Source: Burhinus oedicnemus (Eukaryota > Chordata > Aves > Charadriiformes > Burhinidae). Taken from it: DNA of 64,000 bases. The stretch spans positions 684,218 through 748,217 of the forward strand of contig VFFE01007085.1 of assembly GCA_008921705.1 (NCBI GenBank). Reading direction: 5' to 3'. The position numbers were made by a program, and so were the translations under genes. Shown here piece by piece: positions 37,907-52,400 of the stretch (the stretch's first letter is position 1; each line of letters starts with the position of its first letter). The notes beneath the pieces are model-generated. The model did not search any database and was not told where the DNA came from. It was given only the letters and a program-made list of their open reading frames with translations.

Positions 37907-37970
37907 GTGGGTTTTTTGGTTGGTGTTTTTTGTTTGTTTGTTTGTTTTTTGTTTTTGTTTTTTTTTTTCC
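37907..37970. repeat. (GTTT)n / T-rich simple repeat
   Basis: GGTTTTTTGG, several GTTT units, then T-rich sequence with scattered G. It is a low-complexity tract in intron 1. Confidence 0.85.
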
Positions 37971-38650
37971 AAAAACTCCAGTGAGTAGTTTTAGTTTACT
38001 TTAAAAGCCAGACCAAATGTTAGGTAACTTGTCTAACCAAAATTTTCACTGATATACAAAAAAGACTTCTTGCAAGTGATTTGCGAGATTCGGATCTAGA
38101 AGGTGGAGATAAAATTCTTCTGTAAGGCAGGTTGCACTCAGTTGTGTTGTAACATCCTTTCTTTTTACAATGTAAACATTTGGAAAAGTTTATAGGAGGG
38201 TGGACTTGCATCTTTTACAACAGGTTTCAGTCCTGAGCAATTGTTTCTGCCAAAATTAATGAACTAGAACTATAATAATACTGTCTCTTTAGCATAACAA
38301 AAAGAAAAATTCACTTTTATTGTAGCGATTTTGTACAGAAACTATTGATAAAGTCTTGTGATGGTGATTAATATTAAAGTTTGTGAATTATGAAAAGTCA
38401 CTTTCTAATAAAATTATTTACAACTAATTAGTTTTGATCTAGCATAAAACTTTGAACGTTTATGTTTGGATTTGGAATCAAACTTGTATAACAATGCAAG
38501 GGTACATAATTCAGTAGTGAAGTTAGGGAATTAGTGCTTATGACTTTAACAATAGGTACACAGAAACGGCTATTTGGAGGAGCATTAGGTATGAACATGT
38601 ATGTATGATCCTGAGGCACAGAATACTTGAGAGGATTGGCCATAAATTTA

Positions 38651-38658
38651 TGACGTCA
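38651..38658. promoter_or_regulatory. Perfect palindromic CRE (TGACGTCA)
   Basis: This is the full consensus 8-mer for CREB/ATF binding. IRS2 is an established CREB target in pancreatic beta cells, where known CREs are promoter-proximal. Related sequences TTACGTCA (37795-37802) and GTACGTCA (about 40399-40406) lie within 2 kb. Function in the intron is inference; the 8-mer is CpG-bearing and so rarer than chance in vertebrate DNA. Confidence 0.35.
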
Positions 38659-39442
38659 TAATCCCAATAGTCTAGCAGTTACTCTCACAAATACCAGTGA
38701 GAGATTCTAACATGCACCAATGAGTGCTAGGATAACATCGCTTTCTTTTGGATATCTACAGAAAGGTAACTAATTACACTGTTATGTTTTAATCTTCAAA
38801 TGTCCGATGAAAATCCTGTCAAGATAAGCTCTTAACTTTAACCATAACTGGTGTATTTTTCAATAAATAGTAGATTGCATGGGTTCTAAATAAATAAATT
38901 GGTAGTACTCAGTTGTTGAATGTTAGCCAATAGGATGATTTCCAGATACAAACGCACCAACGTATTTCAGCACTGTAAGTGATTTCTAGTCCAGGTCCTC
39001 TCAATTTTTTTCTGTTAGTATGAATGTTCAAGTAACAGTAAACTAAAAGCTTTGTAAGATATGGTAAAATGAGATAGTCCATCTGTTATTTAACAAAAAG
39101 TCAGAACTTGGTAGTAGTGAAACAGCTGGACTTCTTTTTTTTTTTTTAGTAGAATTAGAATTCAGCCCTCAGGAAATAAATTGATGGACTTTTATTTTAA
39201 TAAATGTGTACTTGACTATGCTAGGAAGTGGAAGCAGTAGACGTAGATCTTGCGGCTTGAGTGAGCACGGTCACACTGGTGTGCCCAAGTGCAGAGGGAG
39301 CTGGTCCGTGCTGTGAATGAGCGACGTAGGATGTTTAGATACCGTGCTGCTGTTTGATGGAGTCGTTGCAAGACGTCATTTGGAGAATCTTCTGTGAGTC
39401 TGAATTACTCCCTAAGTCTTGTCTGCTTCATATGTAACGAAC

Positions 39443-39464
39443 ATGGCAAGCTTTAGCTTGCCAT
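39443..39464. repeat. Perfect inverted repeat (10-bp arms, 2-nt centre)
   Basis: ATGGCAAGCT (39443-39452) and AGCTTGCCAT (39455-39464) are exact reverse complements around TT. A third partial copy, CTTGCCATG, follows at 39466-39474. It could extrude as a cruciform, but the loop is too tight for a microRNA precursor. Confidence 0.7.
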
Positions 39465-39808
39465 ACTTGCCATGTGGTTGCTAGGTTGTCATATTAAGAA
39501 AAAACACTGCAACTTTTTCTGTTCCTCTCATTCCTCAGTAGTTGTTTTCTGTTTTCTCTGTAGTCATAGATTGGCTGTTGTCGCTTTTACAAGGTGATAA
39601 CATTTTAACCATGCTATTTTAAAGAACAAATTAAGAGGTATTTACATATTTTTGGTCATGTAGGCTCAGGCTTGTATTCTACTTGTATTTATTTTGCCAA
39701 AGAATATAATTGTATTGATTTTTTTTTTTCCTAATAATTTCCGTATTGTTATAGTGCAGCTTGCTCTGTGTCCTTAATTAAGCATAGGAGAAGCAGAATG
39801 CTGAATTT

Positions 39809-39858
39809 AAAAAAACCAAACAAACAAAAAAAAAAAAACCCAAAACCCAAACAAAAAA
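39809..39858. repeat. A-rich (AAAC)n simple repeat
   Basis: Aaccaaacaaac, an A13-type run and cccaaaacccaaac form a low-complexity tract. No LINE or SINE body is recognised upstream. Confidence 0.8.
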
Positions 39859-42800
39859 CAAGTGCTGGGACTTTAGACTGTATACCTGGAAAATAGCGAG
39901 TGCTTCTGAGGATTGGTGCGTAGGAGACAACTTCACGCTCTCTACCCTGAGCGTAATGAAGTGTATACATCTTGTCCTTAGTCAGGTATCTTAACTTTGA
40001 AGATGTTCTTAGTATTTCCTGTTAGTTTGCTTTAGATCCCAGCCCCTTTATCAGGCACTGATTCTTCACTTGTCGTCTTGAGGCATTTTCCCCTACATTT
40101 TGTAAACAGCAAAAGTTGGCTGAGCAGCCAACTCTTCATTCCACTCTGGAGGCAAAGTTCTATAAAGTTCTGCTGAAGATGGCAAAACAGTAGACAAGTC
40201 TTTTATTGAAAATGTATATTAAATTCCTTCTTTGCAGTCTTTTAGGGTTTTTTTAATCGTGTAAACCCATTGTTTTATTGGACTGTGAAGTGAGTTTGTC
40301 TTGCTCATTAGTGTAGCTGTGCTTTTGTGCGTATGTGTGTGTACCTGCGTAAGATCTTCATTTTGCTTCTGTAGTTGAAGAAACATTTCACATTTTGGTA
40401 CGTCACAAAATATATTAACTCGTTATTTGCATCAGATACAAACAAAGCAAATTCTTACCTGGAAGAAGGGAATAAAGTGTATACAATACATAAAAGCCTG
40501 TTGTCTCATCAATTAAAAAAAGCACTGTGGTAGAAAGAATTATATTTGGTAATTGTCAGTTAATCCAGGAGCAGGAAACACTTGTCCTAATTCGTGATTT
40601 AGTTTAGGAAAAACATTGGAAATGAACGTTACCCATATTAGTACAGGATATAGCATAGTGGGGCTCTGATTGTAACTGTTGGAATGAGCAGCCTTGCCAT
40701 CTGTCTTTTGAGTCTGAAATCCTGTTTCTTCATTGGATCAGATGCTACCAGAGGGTTTTTTTTTTTTTTCCTAGTCTGTGTGTTTGTCTTGGTGTATGTG
40801 GTGGCACCTTTCTTAAACTTCTCCTCTGCTTTTTTAATGTGGTAACTTTTAATTTGACAGAGGTTTCCCAGATTTTTCATAGCAGCCATGAGATATTAAT
40901 AGGGAGGCTTGGAACCATTTCTCTTCTTTCTCATGGATTGTCTTGGGTCCCTTTTTGGGCCATTTGTGACCACATAATATCTCTCTGGAATAGTAATAAT
41001 TAATTACTTCAATTAATTTTTTCAATGTACTTTAATTAAAAATAGCTACTGGAAATAAGGACCTCTGATACAGTCCAGGGACTACTTTATACTGTAATTT
41101 GGAAAGCTGTGATGTAAATGAACCAGTTATTTACAGCCTGTTCATGTTGGGTTTATTTTACATGTGTTTTATGGAAATGGTTAAATGATTTTGCCCAAGT
41201 CTTATTTCTGCTGTATAGGAAAGTGTATCTGTGGTCTCTTGTGTCAACCATAGATTGAATCTGGCTTTTTGGGGTTTGTTTTTTTTACTTGAGACTTTTT
41301 TTGATGACAGTTGGAGAGGCTGAGGCATCAAAATGGAAGACACTGTCAAAATCATTGTGCCTTTTATGAGTGCCTCAGGTTGGTTACTTTTTCCTCCTTG
41401 TAAACAGGCATCTTGTGATCGCTGCAGAAAAGTTTTGGTAGGGTTGTTTCGCACAGACAGTCTGGGAGTATTTGCAAGCCAAGGGAGGATATTCCAGAGG
41501 AGACCATTTATCCATGTTTTTCCTAACAGGTTTTGTGGAATTCAGCTGTACTGGGCTCCTATTTTGGTTTGATGGACACAAGAGTATAAAAAGGCAGAAG
41601 TATCTTTGTCTGAGGCCACAGGATGACCACAGGACCTCAGAATCTTAGGGGGCTTTAACGCAGGTGTTCTGAGTGAAGCTGCTTAACGCCTTCCGTGTTG
41701 CAGATTCCAGCTCAAGTGTCTCCAGTATGTCCTAGAGGTCCGTGTTCCTGTTTTAGATTTCCACGTGTGTGGTGGGTTTTTTTTCATCTAGCCAGTGTTC
41801 TTGTACTTTACGTAGAACTGAGAGGCTTGGCCCAGTCTGTAGACACCTCATTTGCACCATATTAGGAGCCTACCGAAACAGTCCTCTTCAAATAAAGATC
41901 TGGCTTCCATAAGTAGGTACTGGAAGGATACAGGTGCCTTTTAAGTATGGAAGAGGTTGGTCAAAGCCAGACTTGGAGATTGGTGCAAACCTGTCTTCCC
42001 TGATTATAGAGGGAGCCTATACGCTTGGCACAAATGGAACATCTAACTTCCAGAGGTCTGTGGCTTGTGAGATCAAACTTGCTGCGTGGAGTCTATTTTA
42101 AGCAGAAGGACTTGAAATGAGACTGATATTTGTATGTGGATCAGCTGGCGTAGCTAAGCATTCCTGCCTGACCTGGACTGTACTCTAGTTGATGATGTAT
42201 TGTACTTGTTCAGTAAATGTGAAATTAAAAGGGATTTGTGTTTTCTCTAGCTATGCAGCTGCTGCGCTGTTGGCTGAATGCTTTTCAATATATTTCCTGG
42301 TCAGTCACAATATGTGAAATATGCAACAATATCAGGGCCTTAGCACTTGCAAGCAAACTTGGGCTTTAAAGGCGCAGACGCCTCGGGGGAAATACTGGTA
42401 TTTTGCAAAGTATTTCTTCATGCGAGCTGTCTGCGATCTTTCCTTTTCTGTTCTTTGCAGACCGTCCTTCTAGGACAGCATCTTAGCTTTATAAAGTCTC
42501 CCCTACTGCACGGTATCCTACAGGAAATTATAGTTCCTTCATGTGACCTCCTGTAGTGCTCAAAACACCTATTTGAGATGTCTGAAGCAGCTCTAAAGAG
42601 CTGGGGTGCTGGCAATGGGAGAAAATATACGCAGGTCTTTGGGTCCTGGGAAGCCTCCCTGAAGCCTAGGGGAATTCTCTGCTGAGCGTCATGGGACTAC
42701 AGCCGAACTCTTAAGTTCCCATCTTAGGTGACAAAGATGTTTTTTAATCTGTTTTATAGAAGCAGACCTTGCAGCATAATACAATTTCGAAAAGATGACA

Positions 42801-45800
42801 GTCTCAATTATATAGTTGTGTGGTCAGATAAGGCTGCTGTAAGTAAAACGTATTTTTAAAAAATGCTAAAGGAGGTACCGGCAAACCTTGTTAAGAAAAT
42901 TGTCATTGGTTGCTTATAAACATATTTACCCGGCAACAAATCAGGGAAGCCATAAAGCAAAACGAAGACACCTATGTGAGAGCGCTTGGGAGGCAAAGAA
43001 AAACCAGAACTGGTGAAACAGTAGAGTACAGCTCTGTTTGTGTAAATATTTACTGAGAGCTCTTAAAATTACAGAAGAAAGTGCATCTTGCTCTGGAGTT
43101 AGCAATATTGCACACAAATGATGTGCATCACTTTATGCAGTGAACTGTTGGATGGGGAGGATCCAAGGCGTATCCAGTGGATCTGGGAACAGTCTCACTT
43201 ATTTCGTACAATCTGTTTCTCGCTTGAGAAAGAAAGTAAAATATGAGTAAGACAGAGGAGGTAATTATTTTATATGCTTTCTGCTATCACAAGCTACTTT
43301 ATGACCAATTGACTGGTGATCTGAGAAGATAAACTTTAACCACCAAAATTACTCTTCTAAACAGTTTACTAAGCTTTTTGCCCTTGCTTTCAAACGGAGT
43401 ATCAGTTAGCCTCCAGAAGTGATATGTGGATGATATTTATGATGCACATGTGACAAAAATGCATTCTCTCCTTTCATGTCTTAACATAGTACTAGCTTCT
43501 GTATGCAGTACAATGCATATCAGCTTCCGAAAGAAATGCTAATTCATCTCAAGGTTAAATTCAGAGCAGGAAGTTACAGGTGCCCCTATTTGTTTTAAAA
43601 ATGCAACATAAAAATGTTTTTGGTTTTTTTTTAATTTGTCTAGCATTTCTCAGAAATGCATTTGATGCAAGGGAGAACTCAGTTCAGTTTGTAAATAAGA
43701 AATCTACAAGTAATGTTCTCTAAGACATGGTTTTGCTTTGATTACTAGGCCATTTGTCTGTTTATTGAAGGAATAGTAGGAGATGTGTGCTGGGAGATTG
43801 TGTTCGAGAAAGAGTGGCTGTTTTCAGGGAGACTCGGTGGGTTGCTGTAGAGTGGTAAGTATTAAGGTCCCAGTGGACGAAGCTGTTGAAATCAACAGGG
43901 ACAGGGCACCTCACTAAGTTTGTGAATCTGGCTTTCAGACAGTATCCACTCTGCCAAGCGTAGCTGTGGCTTGCAAGCCTACAGTCCCAAGGAGGTTAAT
44001 GAGAGCTCAGCTCGTGGTCGTTAATGAGCTAGCTAGGAGTACTTTTCTAAACATTACCTGGAGAGATGATCATAGCCCTGTTGTGTGCCTGAGCAAAGGG
44101 TAAGATGTTTTGATCTTTCTCGATGGAGGTGTTATAAAGTATTTACTTAAGCTTAACTCTGGGCAGGATCTGTCTCCCAAATCCCATGTCTGAACTGTGA
44201 GACCAGGACATTTGCCAGGCCCTGGGTTCATGGCATGGACGCTCCAGTCACCTTCTGATTGCATGCAAGGTGACAAAGGCCCAGGTTTGCATCATCTCCC
44301 AACCCCCATCCTGTCCCCTGATACTCATCTAGGGGGGAAGCCCAGCCTCGGGCAGGGAGGGAGGGTCTGAGCACTGCAGTGGGTTCTCTGGTGGCTTCCC
44401 ATAACAGTCTTGCTTACAGCTCAGGACTTCAGAGCTATCGGCAGAGCCCGCTTGCCTCTTTTCAGGTGTGCCCGTAGTCGTTTCTGAGTATCTCAAATTG
44501 TGACTGCTTTCTCTCTATACCTAAATGTATTTCTAAGACTGAATTTATGTATTTTCATTTTGTGTAACACAGGTTACATGTAACAGATACCACAGGGGTA
44601 AGGAGTATAGCCAAATACAACAAGACACATAGATGATGATAAAATAGCAACTGTAATACTCTAATGAGCAGAAATAGGTCTGTAAATGGTTTTCACCAGC
44701 GATAAGCTCAACTCGTAATTCAGTCAGAAATAATGTTCCTGCAGAAATATTTTTAAGACTGAAAAAAAAAAATATATATTCACAGAAAATGGGTAGTTTC
44801 TCATCTTTGTTGTGTAGTGTGTCTGTGACAGCACACTGAACCTGGCGATCGCTGGTGGCTGGGTGTCACAAGCAGAGTCAGTACCAAGGTGTGTTGCGAA
44901 CGACGTGAAGGAACGTGCTGAGGGGTGATGCAGTGAGGAGTAGCTTGCCGGGCTTGGAGGAAAACCTGCTGGTTACGGCTTGAGCGGCAGCTGGGATCCG
45001 CGTCCCTAACGCCTGATGAACTGCTCAGGCTGTGCTTTGGTTTTAGCTCCCCCTCATCATGAAAGGTTTGTAAGTGGTCTGGTGGTATGAGGAAGTTCAC
45101 CTCTTCACAAGGTTTTGTTATAATAGCTTTTTCTCACAAATCTAATCTCTCAGATTCTTTTTGCAGTGGTGTTTCCAAGCACTTCTCTGGAGTGGTTTTT
45201 TTAGTTCTTTTATGTGTTGCTAACAGGAGCAATACTTTGATAAGTCATAATCACAATTCTATTCAGTTTATTTACTGTGGTTAGTAGAAAAATGTATTGT
45301 GCCTATGTGCATGTACAGTGCCTGGAACTATAGACTCCATTAATAGAGGTTTCTAACAGCAGCAATATAAAACCCCAAAGCTTACAGAATAAAAAAGCTT
45401 TTAAAATAAGGAGACTGGCTTTATTCATGGAAATATTTTACTCTTTTTTTTTTTTGATTCAAACATTTGTACATAGAAGCTTGAATTATTGTTTAAGTGG
45501 AATTAATAAAGGAAAAAGTTTAAGGGTTTAACCTGATTTGCGCTACTGTATTAACACTGAACTACAAGACATAGTTTTGAAAGCACAGGGGTAATATTAT
45601 GTGCAGCAAGAGCAATAGCTGAAGTGAAAGATGTAGCTGTTTAATGACTCAGTAATGACACTTCAAAAGATACAAAATTGAGAAAGTAAGCTGCTGTTAC
45701 ATTTTCTAAGCAATATTACACAAAATGCATCAGCTCATTCTTTCAGTGTGAGAAAAGGATCCTAACTTGGTCTCGTGGAGAAAACCTCTTTAAATTTGGA

Positions 45801-46396
45801 CAGAACAAACCTCAAAAGAACCAGAGGAAAACAAATCTTCATGTAAATGTGGTTAAAATGAAAAATTGTAGGAGCTATCTGTGTCAAATGTTGAGAACCT
45901 ATTAGGAAATTACGTAAAAAGAGAACACCTCCCTTTTTCCTCTTTTTTGTCCTAGAGAACAGACTTTAAGTAAATGGCCAAAATAAAGTAGTGGTCTTCG
46001 TTGGGAAACACTGTACATTTGTGTATACTTTTCTCTCTTCTCACAGAGAATTTCTTTTCCCTCCCTCTGCAATAGTAGACATGTAGACAGTGCAACTGAT
46101 TTCCCATAAAAGTGTTAGAAGCATTTTCAGGTACCATAGCATAGTTTTTCTTCTCCCAAGAATCCTGCAGAAAGTGTTGGCCAGCTGTACAGGGCTTTTC
46201 GTCCCAGTTTTGTGGGGCTGTGTAGAAATGCTTGGGCACCGTGCTTTTGAGCCTTTCCGTTGTCCTCTCAGGGTGTAGATAGGAAATGACCGCACGGGGA
46301 GATTGCAGTTCCTGTTGCTGCGTGTCTCGATATAGAGACTAAAGGAAGGACAACATGTGATGATACATGGACTGTGAGTCTTGACTGTACACGGGG

Positions 46397-46443
46397 ATCA
46401 CAGAATCGTCTAGGTTGGAAGGGACTTTGAAGATCGAGTCCAA
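46397..46443 (-). mobile_element. CR1 LINE 3'-end fragment, minus orientation
   Basis: ATCACAGAATCGTCTAGG, then TTGGAAGGGACTTTGAAGATC and GAGTCCAA, match the reverse-complemented 3' end of avian CR1 ('cacagaatcatagaatggtttgg', 'ttggaagggaccttaaagatcatctagtccaa'). It is truncated at about 47 bases, as most CR1 copies are. Confidence 0.85.
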
Positions 46444-49400
46444 AAAGTAAGACTTCAGCTTTATTGGCGGCATTAAGCTAATATGTGGCAGATTCAGAAC
46501 AAGCAGAAGGAAATCATTCTTCTTGCACTCTGTAGTTCAGGTGTGAAACTCCAGGCTACGGGGTACTAAAGGTTACCGTGCAGGGGGTCCTGGATAGGTA
46601 AATCGTTAGAAGCTAGATGAGAACTTGTGGAAGTATCTCCTTATGCTTGTCTTGGTTTTTTATAGTCTTGCTTTAGCAGCTGCTTTTGACCCACTGTCAG
46701 AGAGCGGAAACTGGATTAGAGGAGTCTTTACCCTGCTTCACTGCAACTGTTGGTGCTATATTGCTCATATCACTAAATGCTTTTGAGGAGGTTGGGGGGG
46801 TGGTGTCTTTTCATCACGGAACGTGAAGTCTGCAACTTCTTACCTAGCTTCATCTTTTCCGCACTCTATTACTGACTGATTCACATTGACGGTGGTAAGA
46901 ACACAAGATTTCTAGAGAAACATTGACAGAAATTGAAAATCATCCTTCAAAATCTTTTTCTGTCCTACTACCAGATGCTCAGAGTTTTAAGTGAGGGTGT
47001 GACAACAAGAGAAAGCAGTAGGGAAAAGGTTGCCCTCCCATGCATGCCCGGTTGTTCCTCTTGGCCCTTCCCTGCTCTCTTTTTCTCTTCCTTCACTCCC
47101 CCATGTATCTCTTCTGTGAGAAGAAGTCTCTCTGGATGTATCTCCTAACTTGAAAGTCCAAAAGCTGCAGCAGGCAGCTGGTTTAGTGTGTCACCATCCA
47201 GTGTGTTTAGATGCGTAAATGAATGTATGTAATGCCAGAGGTGTTTCAGTCTCCTGAAACAGTCTGAAAGTCAGTTTGCAAAACAGGCAGGTAGTTGACT
47301 GTGAAAGTGGAGGAGAGCCTTGTGTTTTAAAACATGCTGTTCTCTGGAAGATAAATGTCTTCCTCAAGGATGGAGGAATGCTTCAGTCTCCATAAAGACT
47401 TTGTAAATCTGAAACCTCTTTTGATATTGGGTGCCTAAGCCCTTTTGGCAATGATGGAGGTGGGGATCAGTCTTTCAAAGAGTGCCTGGAAGGAGTGTTT
47501 CTGTTCCTTGCCCGCAGTATTTATGTGGCTAGAGCTCTCACCCAGGACTGACCAGCATCCAGTACCTTTCCGGCTGAAAAAAACCCTCATTCCTCTTTCC
47601 CCTCCCCATCCCTAATGCATCTTACCCATATATTCTTTGGTAGAGTGCTCTCGTTCTTTCTTACTGAAGCTGTTTTCATGGAATAATTAGGTATCCACTG
47701 TAACGGAAAGGGAGAGTGAACATGACTTCCCACAACTTACATCAGTCCTTATCCCTGTTGCCATGAATATTTAAATCTTTAATATGAAAAATTCTTCAAT
47801 TTAATCACAGGAAAAGATGGCTTTTTCTCCCAAGTGAGAGAGAGAAAAAGCATGCTTTTAAGCTCTTTGAGAGCACTCTAGCTTTGTGTGTTCAAGCATG
47901 TGGATGGAGGTAACCTAGTGGCTCAGAAGAAGCTATTGGACTTTGGTATTGGCCATTGATCTCTAGAATGGCAGTCAGGTTCTCACTTACGGATCTATCC
48001 AGAAGTCTGATTATACTTCCCCCCCGACTCCCAACTGTTACCTGCCTGAAATAGGTCCACCAACATTGATGGCATTTCACTCGGCAGCTGTGTGAGAATA
48101 TCAAGCTCTACTTAGGAGAGCTCTTCTCTCTTGTCAGACTTTGTTGCCCTTGTTAATGACTACTGATGTATATTAGAAGAGGGACAGATATGCCTTTGAC
48201 GTCCCAGCTGAGCAAACTTCCCAGCAATCATAAAGGTGCGTAAAAGGATATGGTCTCTGCTCCTAAAATGAATACCAAGTCATATGCCTCACAGACTTGG
48301 AGATCTTTCATAACTCTTATTCATCTCAGCCTAACATGAAATAGGGCAGCAGAATTGTTGCTTAGAAGTGCTCATTTCTTCTCCTTGACTATAAGGAGCT
48401 AGAATGACTAGCTCCTCATAGGGTAAGTAGGGCAGAGGTGTAGAGGTGCCCACCAGGGGTGGCAGAAGTGAGCTGCGTGTTGCTTAGTGTATGCTGTAGG
48501 GACAGATGTGCTAATTCAGTTGGGTTTGTTGTGTCTCCGAAGATGGGGTTGGTAGGTAGCTGGGTGTTATTAGTCACCAATCCCTTCCTCCCTCGCCCTT
48601 CATCAGTGGTAAGGTGAGTGTGTTGTTTTGCAAAAATCCTGTCTCTTAAGAAACTTCCAGCCTCACTTAGCGTGCAAAGTGGTGTCGCTGGAGTTTGCGC
48701 AGCGCTGACTGTGTGTGCTCGCTCCTTGGGGTGGTGGAAGGAGCTGTAAAAATCAAGCCAACCGCCTCATTGAGGCCGCGTTTCCAGTGTTGGGTTTTGA
48801 ATCCGCGCTGATAAAGTGAACGGTGTGATAGTTTTAAGGTGGGCGGCAATTCCAGTTGCATGATAATGGTCTTCAACCAAGAACGTGACTTCTTGTTCCA
48901 CGATGGTTAAATCCCGTGCATGTGAACTGTGGAGTGGCTCTCTGGCTGTCTGCCACAGACTAATCTTTTCAGTGGCAAGTTTTCTATGTAGTTTCCACAT
49001 CTGCTCCTCTCTGTGTGTTTCTGTCCCTCTTATAAACTCCCAAGGGAAGGCCAAAAGGACTAAACATTCTTTTTTCTAGCATTTTGTTTGCTCAGAGAAA
49101 GCAGCTTGATTTTGTTAAATTTCACATAAGGTTTTTGAACGGTTGTATACCCAGCTTGCAAGGGCAAGGATAATTGAACAAATTTCAGATGTTGAGGGGT
49201 TTTTTTGTCTAATTTATTTTATCCATAGTCATGGGATTAAATCACATCTATACAAACTTGTTTAATAGTACACAGTGGCTGTAGCTCTGAAATTAAGAGA
49301 TATAATAGCAACTGTATTAAGTTAATCCTGGAAAAATGAGCGTGTCTAGTTTCTTAATTTTAAATTTGAAGTGCCTATTTTTATTATAATTAGTATGGGA

Positions 49401-52400
49401 AATGTATTTCTGGACCAGCACTTTAGCTATAAATTAATTATAATGGCATTTGTAAGCTTAATCCTTTATTTTCCACATAATTACATTTTAATGTTTAGTT
49501 ATTCATACTACAAAATCTGTAAGAACTTTGACAAAATGATATGAAACACAAATTATATCAAATTCTGAAATCAACTAAGCATAGCTCTCATCGTCTTCTG
49601 TACTTCTACCGTAGACTCAGCTGCTTAAACTCTAGTGTAAGATTGTAAGTGCTAGTTGTGTAAATATACAGTATCAAATACAGATTACTTTGATTTTTGG
49701 TACCTTTGGATAAAACTTGACACTCATTATAAATTGTGGGGATTTTTTCATGCCATGAGATAAACATTTTAGCTTCTGGTATATGCTAGGACAAAAAAAC
49801 CCAAACCACAAACTGGCAGGTGCTGACACGCAGCATCTTTTTCCAGATAATCAGTGTTTTGCTTCCCACTTTAGAAGATAATATCTTTCCCATATATTCC
49901 ATTTTAATGCAATTCAAGATGTTACGATTTTTAACTATTTGACACGATTTAAAAGTACTATCAAGCTCATTTTAATATAGATAACTGTGGCTGCAAAATC
50001 CCTACTTTGCTACTTTAAAGAAGTTCAGTGATTATTTTTTTTTAATTTTTTTTTTATTATTAGTCATGAAGAATCTGTGTTGACCTGGTGCTTGCTTTTC
50101 TAAATTCATAAAACAAAACAACAGAGACATATCTAAATAACATTACATACTGTTTCTTAGTGGAATAACATCCCAAAAGAACCTAGTTACTTGGGGCAGC
50201 ATGTCTCCAATTATGATCAACCATGACTTGGTTAAAAAAATAATAACAACATGGCTTTTTCATTTCATGGTTTTTCTTTTTTCCCATCAGATGTGGAAAC
50301 ATTTTACTTTGGATGGATGTTGTTCATGGGCTTTGTAAACCGTTAGAGAATACTACTTTAGGTTTTCCTGCGAAGTGTTGGTAAGGCGAATGTTTAAGCT
50401 CTGATGGAAACCTTTTCCTGTGATGATGGCCGAGCTCGGCTTTATTTGGTATGAGCAGTCCTGCTGAGCAGAGCTCAGATTCCCTGGAATTACTTGTGGA
50501 GAGCCATAGCTCAGCACATGAGTTGTTCTGTTATCTTTAGCAGGGTTACCTTATGTACTTAAGTATAGTATTCATTAAATTGCTTAATGAGAGTCAGAGC
50601 CAGGTCAGGATTTGGCTCCTACTGTGTACATCCTGGGGAGCAGGCAGGCTGCATTCGCCTTGGGTTGCTTGGCCAAATTTGTGACCTTACAATGTGTGAG
50701 TGTGCATCCTACGGTATCTCCCGTAAAGAAGCCCTTGGAGACTGCCGTTCAGACCATCTCCTGTTGCTGTTGGTGCCAGGTCGGCATGGCTTTATTGCCG
50801 TCGGGACCCGTGCTGTCCCTCCCCACCCTCAGCCCCTGCCTCCTGCTTCCCTGCTCCCTTGCACGCTGGTGCTCTGGGCGTAGGGAAGGTGCAGCTGAGG
50901 TGCCGGGCTACAACCCCTGCGGGTGCCCGCAAGCCCATCTCCTGCGGGATGCCTGGCCAGGTACAGTGCACGATGCCGGAGGGTAGGGAAGGCTTGCTGG
51001 CAGGGAGGACACTCGCCTTTTCTGGCCGGCCAGCTGCCTCACTCAGGGCCACGCGTTCCTTCCTGGGTGCTGGGGAGGGGAGCCAAAGGCATCTCCCTGT
51101 GGGTGGGATTCGGTTCCTTGGGCTGCATCGTCTAATGGCCTGGCCTGATGCCTGCGGACGTATGTGGTGTTAACCTCCAGATTTGGTTGTATCAATAGGA
51201 TTGCTCTTCCAGGAAAAGTTAGCGGCATCAGAGCCTTAATGGATTTGGCAGGCAGCATGGGGAGGGGAAACAAAAGGACAAAGCCACCGGGTGATGTGCC
51301 TGGAGTCAGGGCAGAAGCCCGTGGCGGAGCTGGGGGCTCTGCGTCCGATGCCTGATCCGCTCTGGTGGTCGTGCTGCCAGCGGAATAAATCTACTGGTTC
51401 TGAATAACCAGCAGCGTGTTTTGCCGTGAGCCAGATGAATTGCTGTTTCTCTGTCTGCATGCTTGTTAGCAGATGAGAATTATTTTTAGGAATTAAGAAA
51501 ATTTTTATTCATTGCGTACTGGCTTTGAAAATTAATAAGAAGACTAGATCTTCTTTAATTGACTAACCATTGTATTCCCTTCACAATATATTTTAAAAGT
51601 CTTTGAGTATTTGGTAGTTTCCTAGCAATTTGTGTGTGTATTTATTATCTGATTTATTCCCCAAGAAGCACTGGTGGAATCAGATGACTTTAGTTTTGGA
51701 AACTCAGCAGTGATCGTGGATGCTTTTCTTAATAAAGCCCAAAACCAAGAGGAAACTTCAGTATTGAAACAGTGCTGGACTTTGTATTTTGATTTGTGCA
51801 TGCTCACGGGGAATGAGGTTATCAAAGAATATGTTCGTGTCCTGTAGGAATTCTGTTTAGTTCCTGGATGAAGGCAACGTATACTGCTGTGACTTGCTGT
51901 GTAAGTGGAATGTTGACTTGAGACTTGAAATAAGTAAAAGATACTAATAGCTGAAATAAAAATTAACAGTGACATTGATGTAATTTTTTAAATTTTTTTA
52001 ATTTTTTTACTTTAGCAAGGAACTTGCAATTTATTTCTTGCAAGTAGGCTTCCTCTGAAGCTGTCATTGCAAGACTACATTTGGGTTAGGTTTTGAGTTA
52101 TAGGTCAGCATTATAGACTCATCGGATGATGTGTTTATTGCATCAGGCTCTTAGGCTTGTGCCCACAGTCCCATTGTCCACCTACAAAACCCTGTGAACC
52201 GTGTTTGGAAGCACTTTGAAGCATCAGCTGCTTCACCCGCTCCAGGTTAATTCTGGCTGGAAAGTACATATTGTGCTGTAAGAACAAGAGGGCAGGTTTA
52301 CTTGGTTGCTAATAGTCCTCCCTGATGACTGCCCTAGGCTGACATCCTTCTGGAAACATACTTGTTTGTGTTCTTTGCATGTGCAAAAATATCTTCCTCT

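Noticed and set aside
40102..41406. Two GTAAACA forkhead (FOXO) motifs in intron 1
   Set aside because: IRS2 is a FOXO1 target, but 7-mers of this kind are expected several times by chance in a 25-kb intron.
50580..51360. GC-elevated intronic segment with several overlapping frames
   Set aside because: Frames occur on both strands, are short and lack recognisable domains. It is probably a local compositional shift within intron 1.
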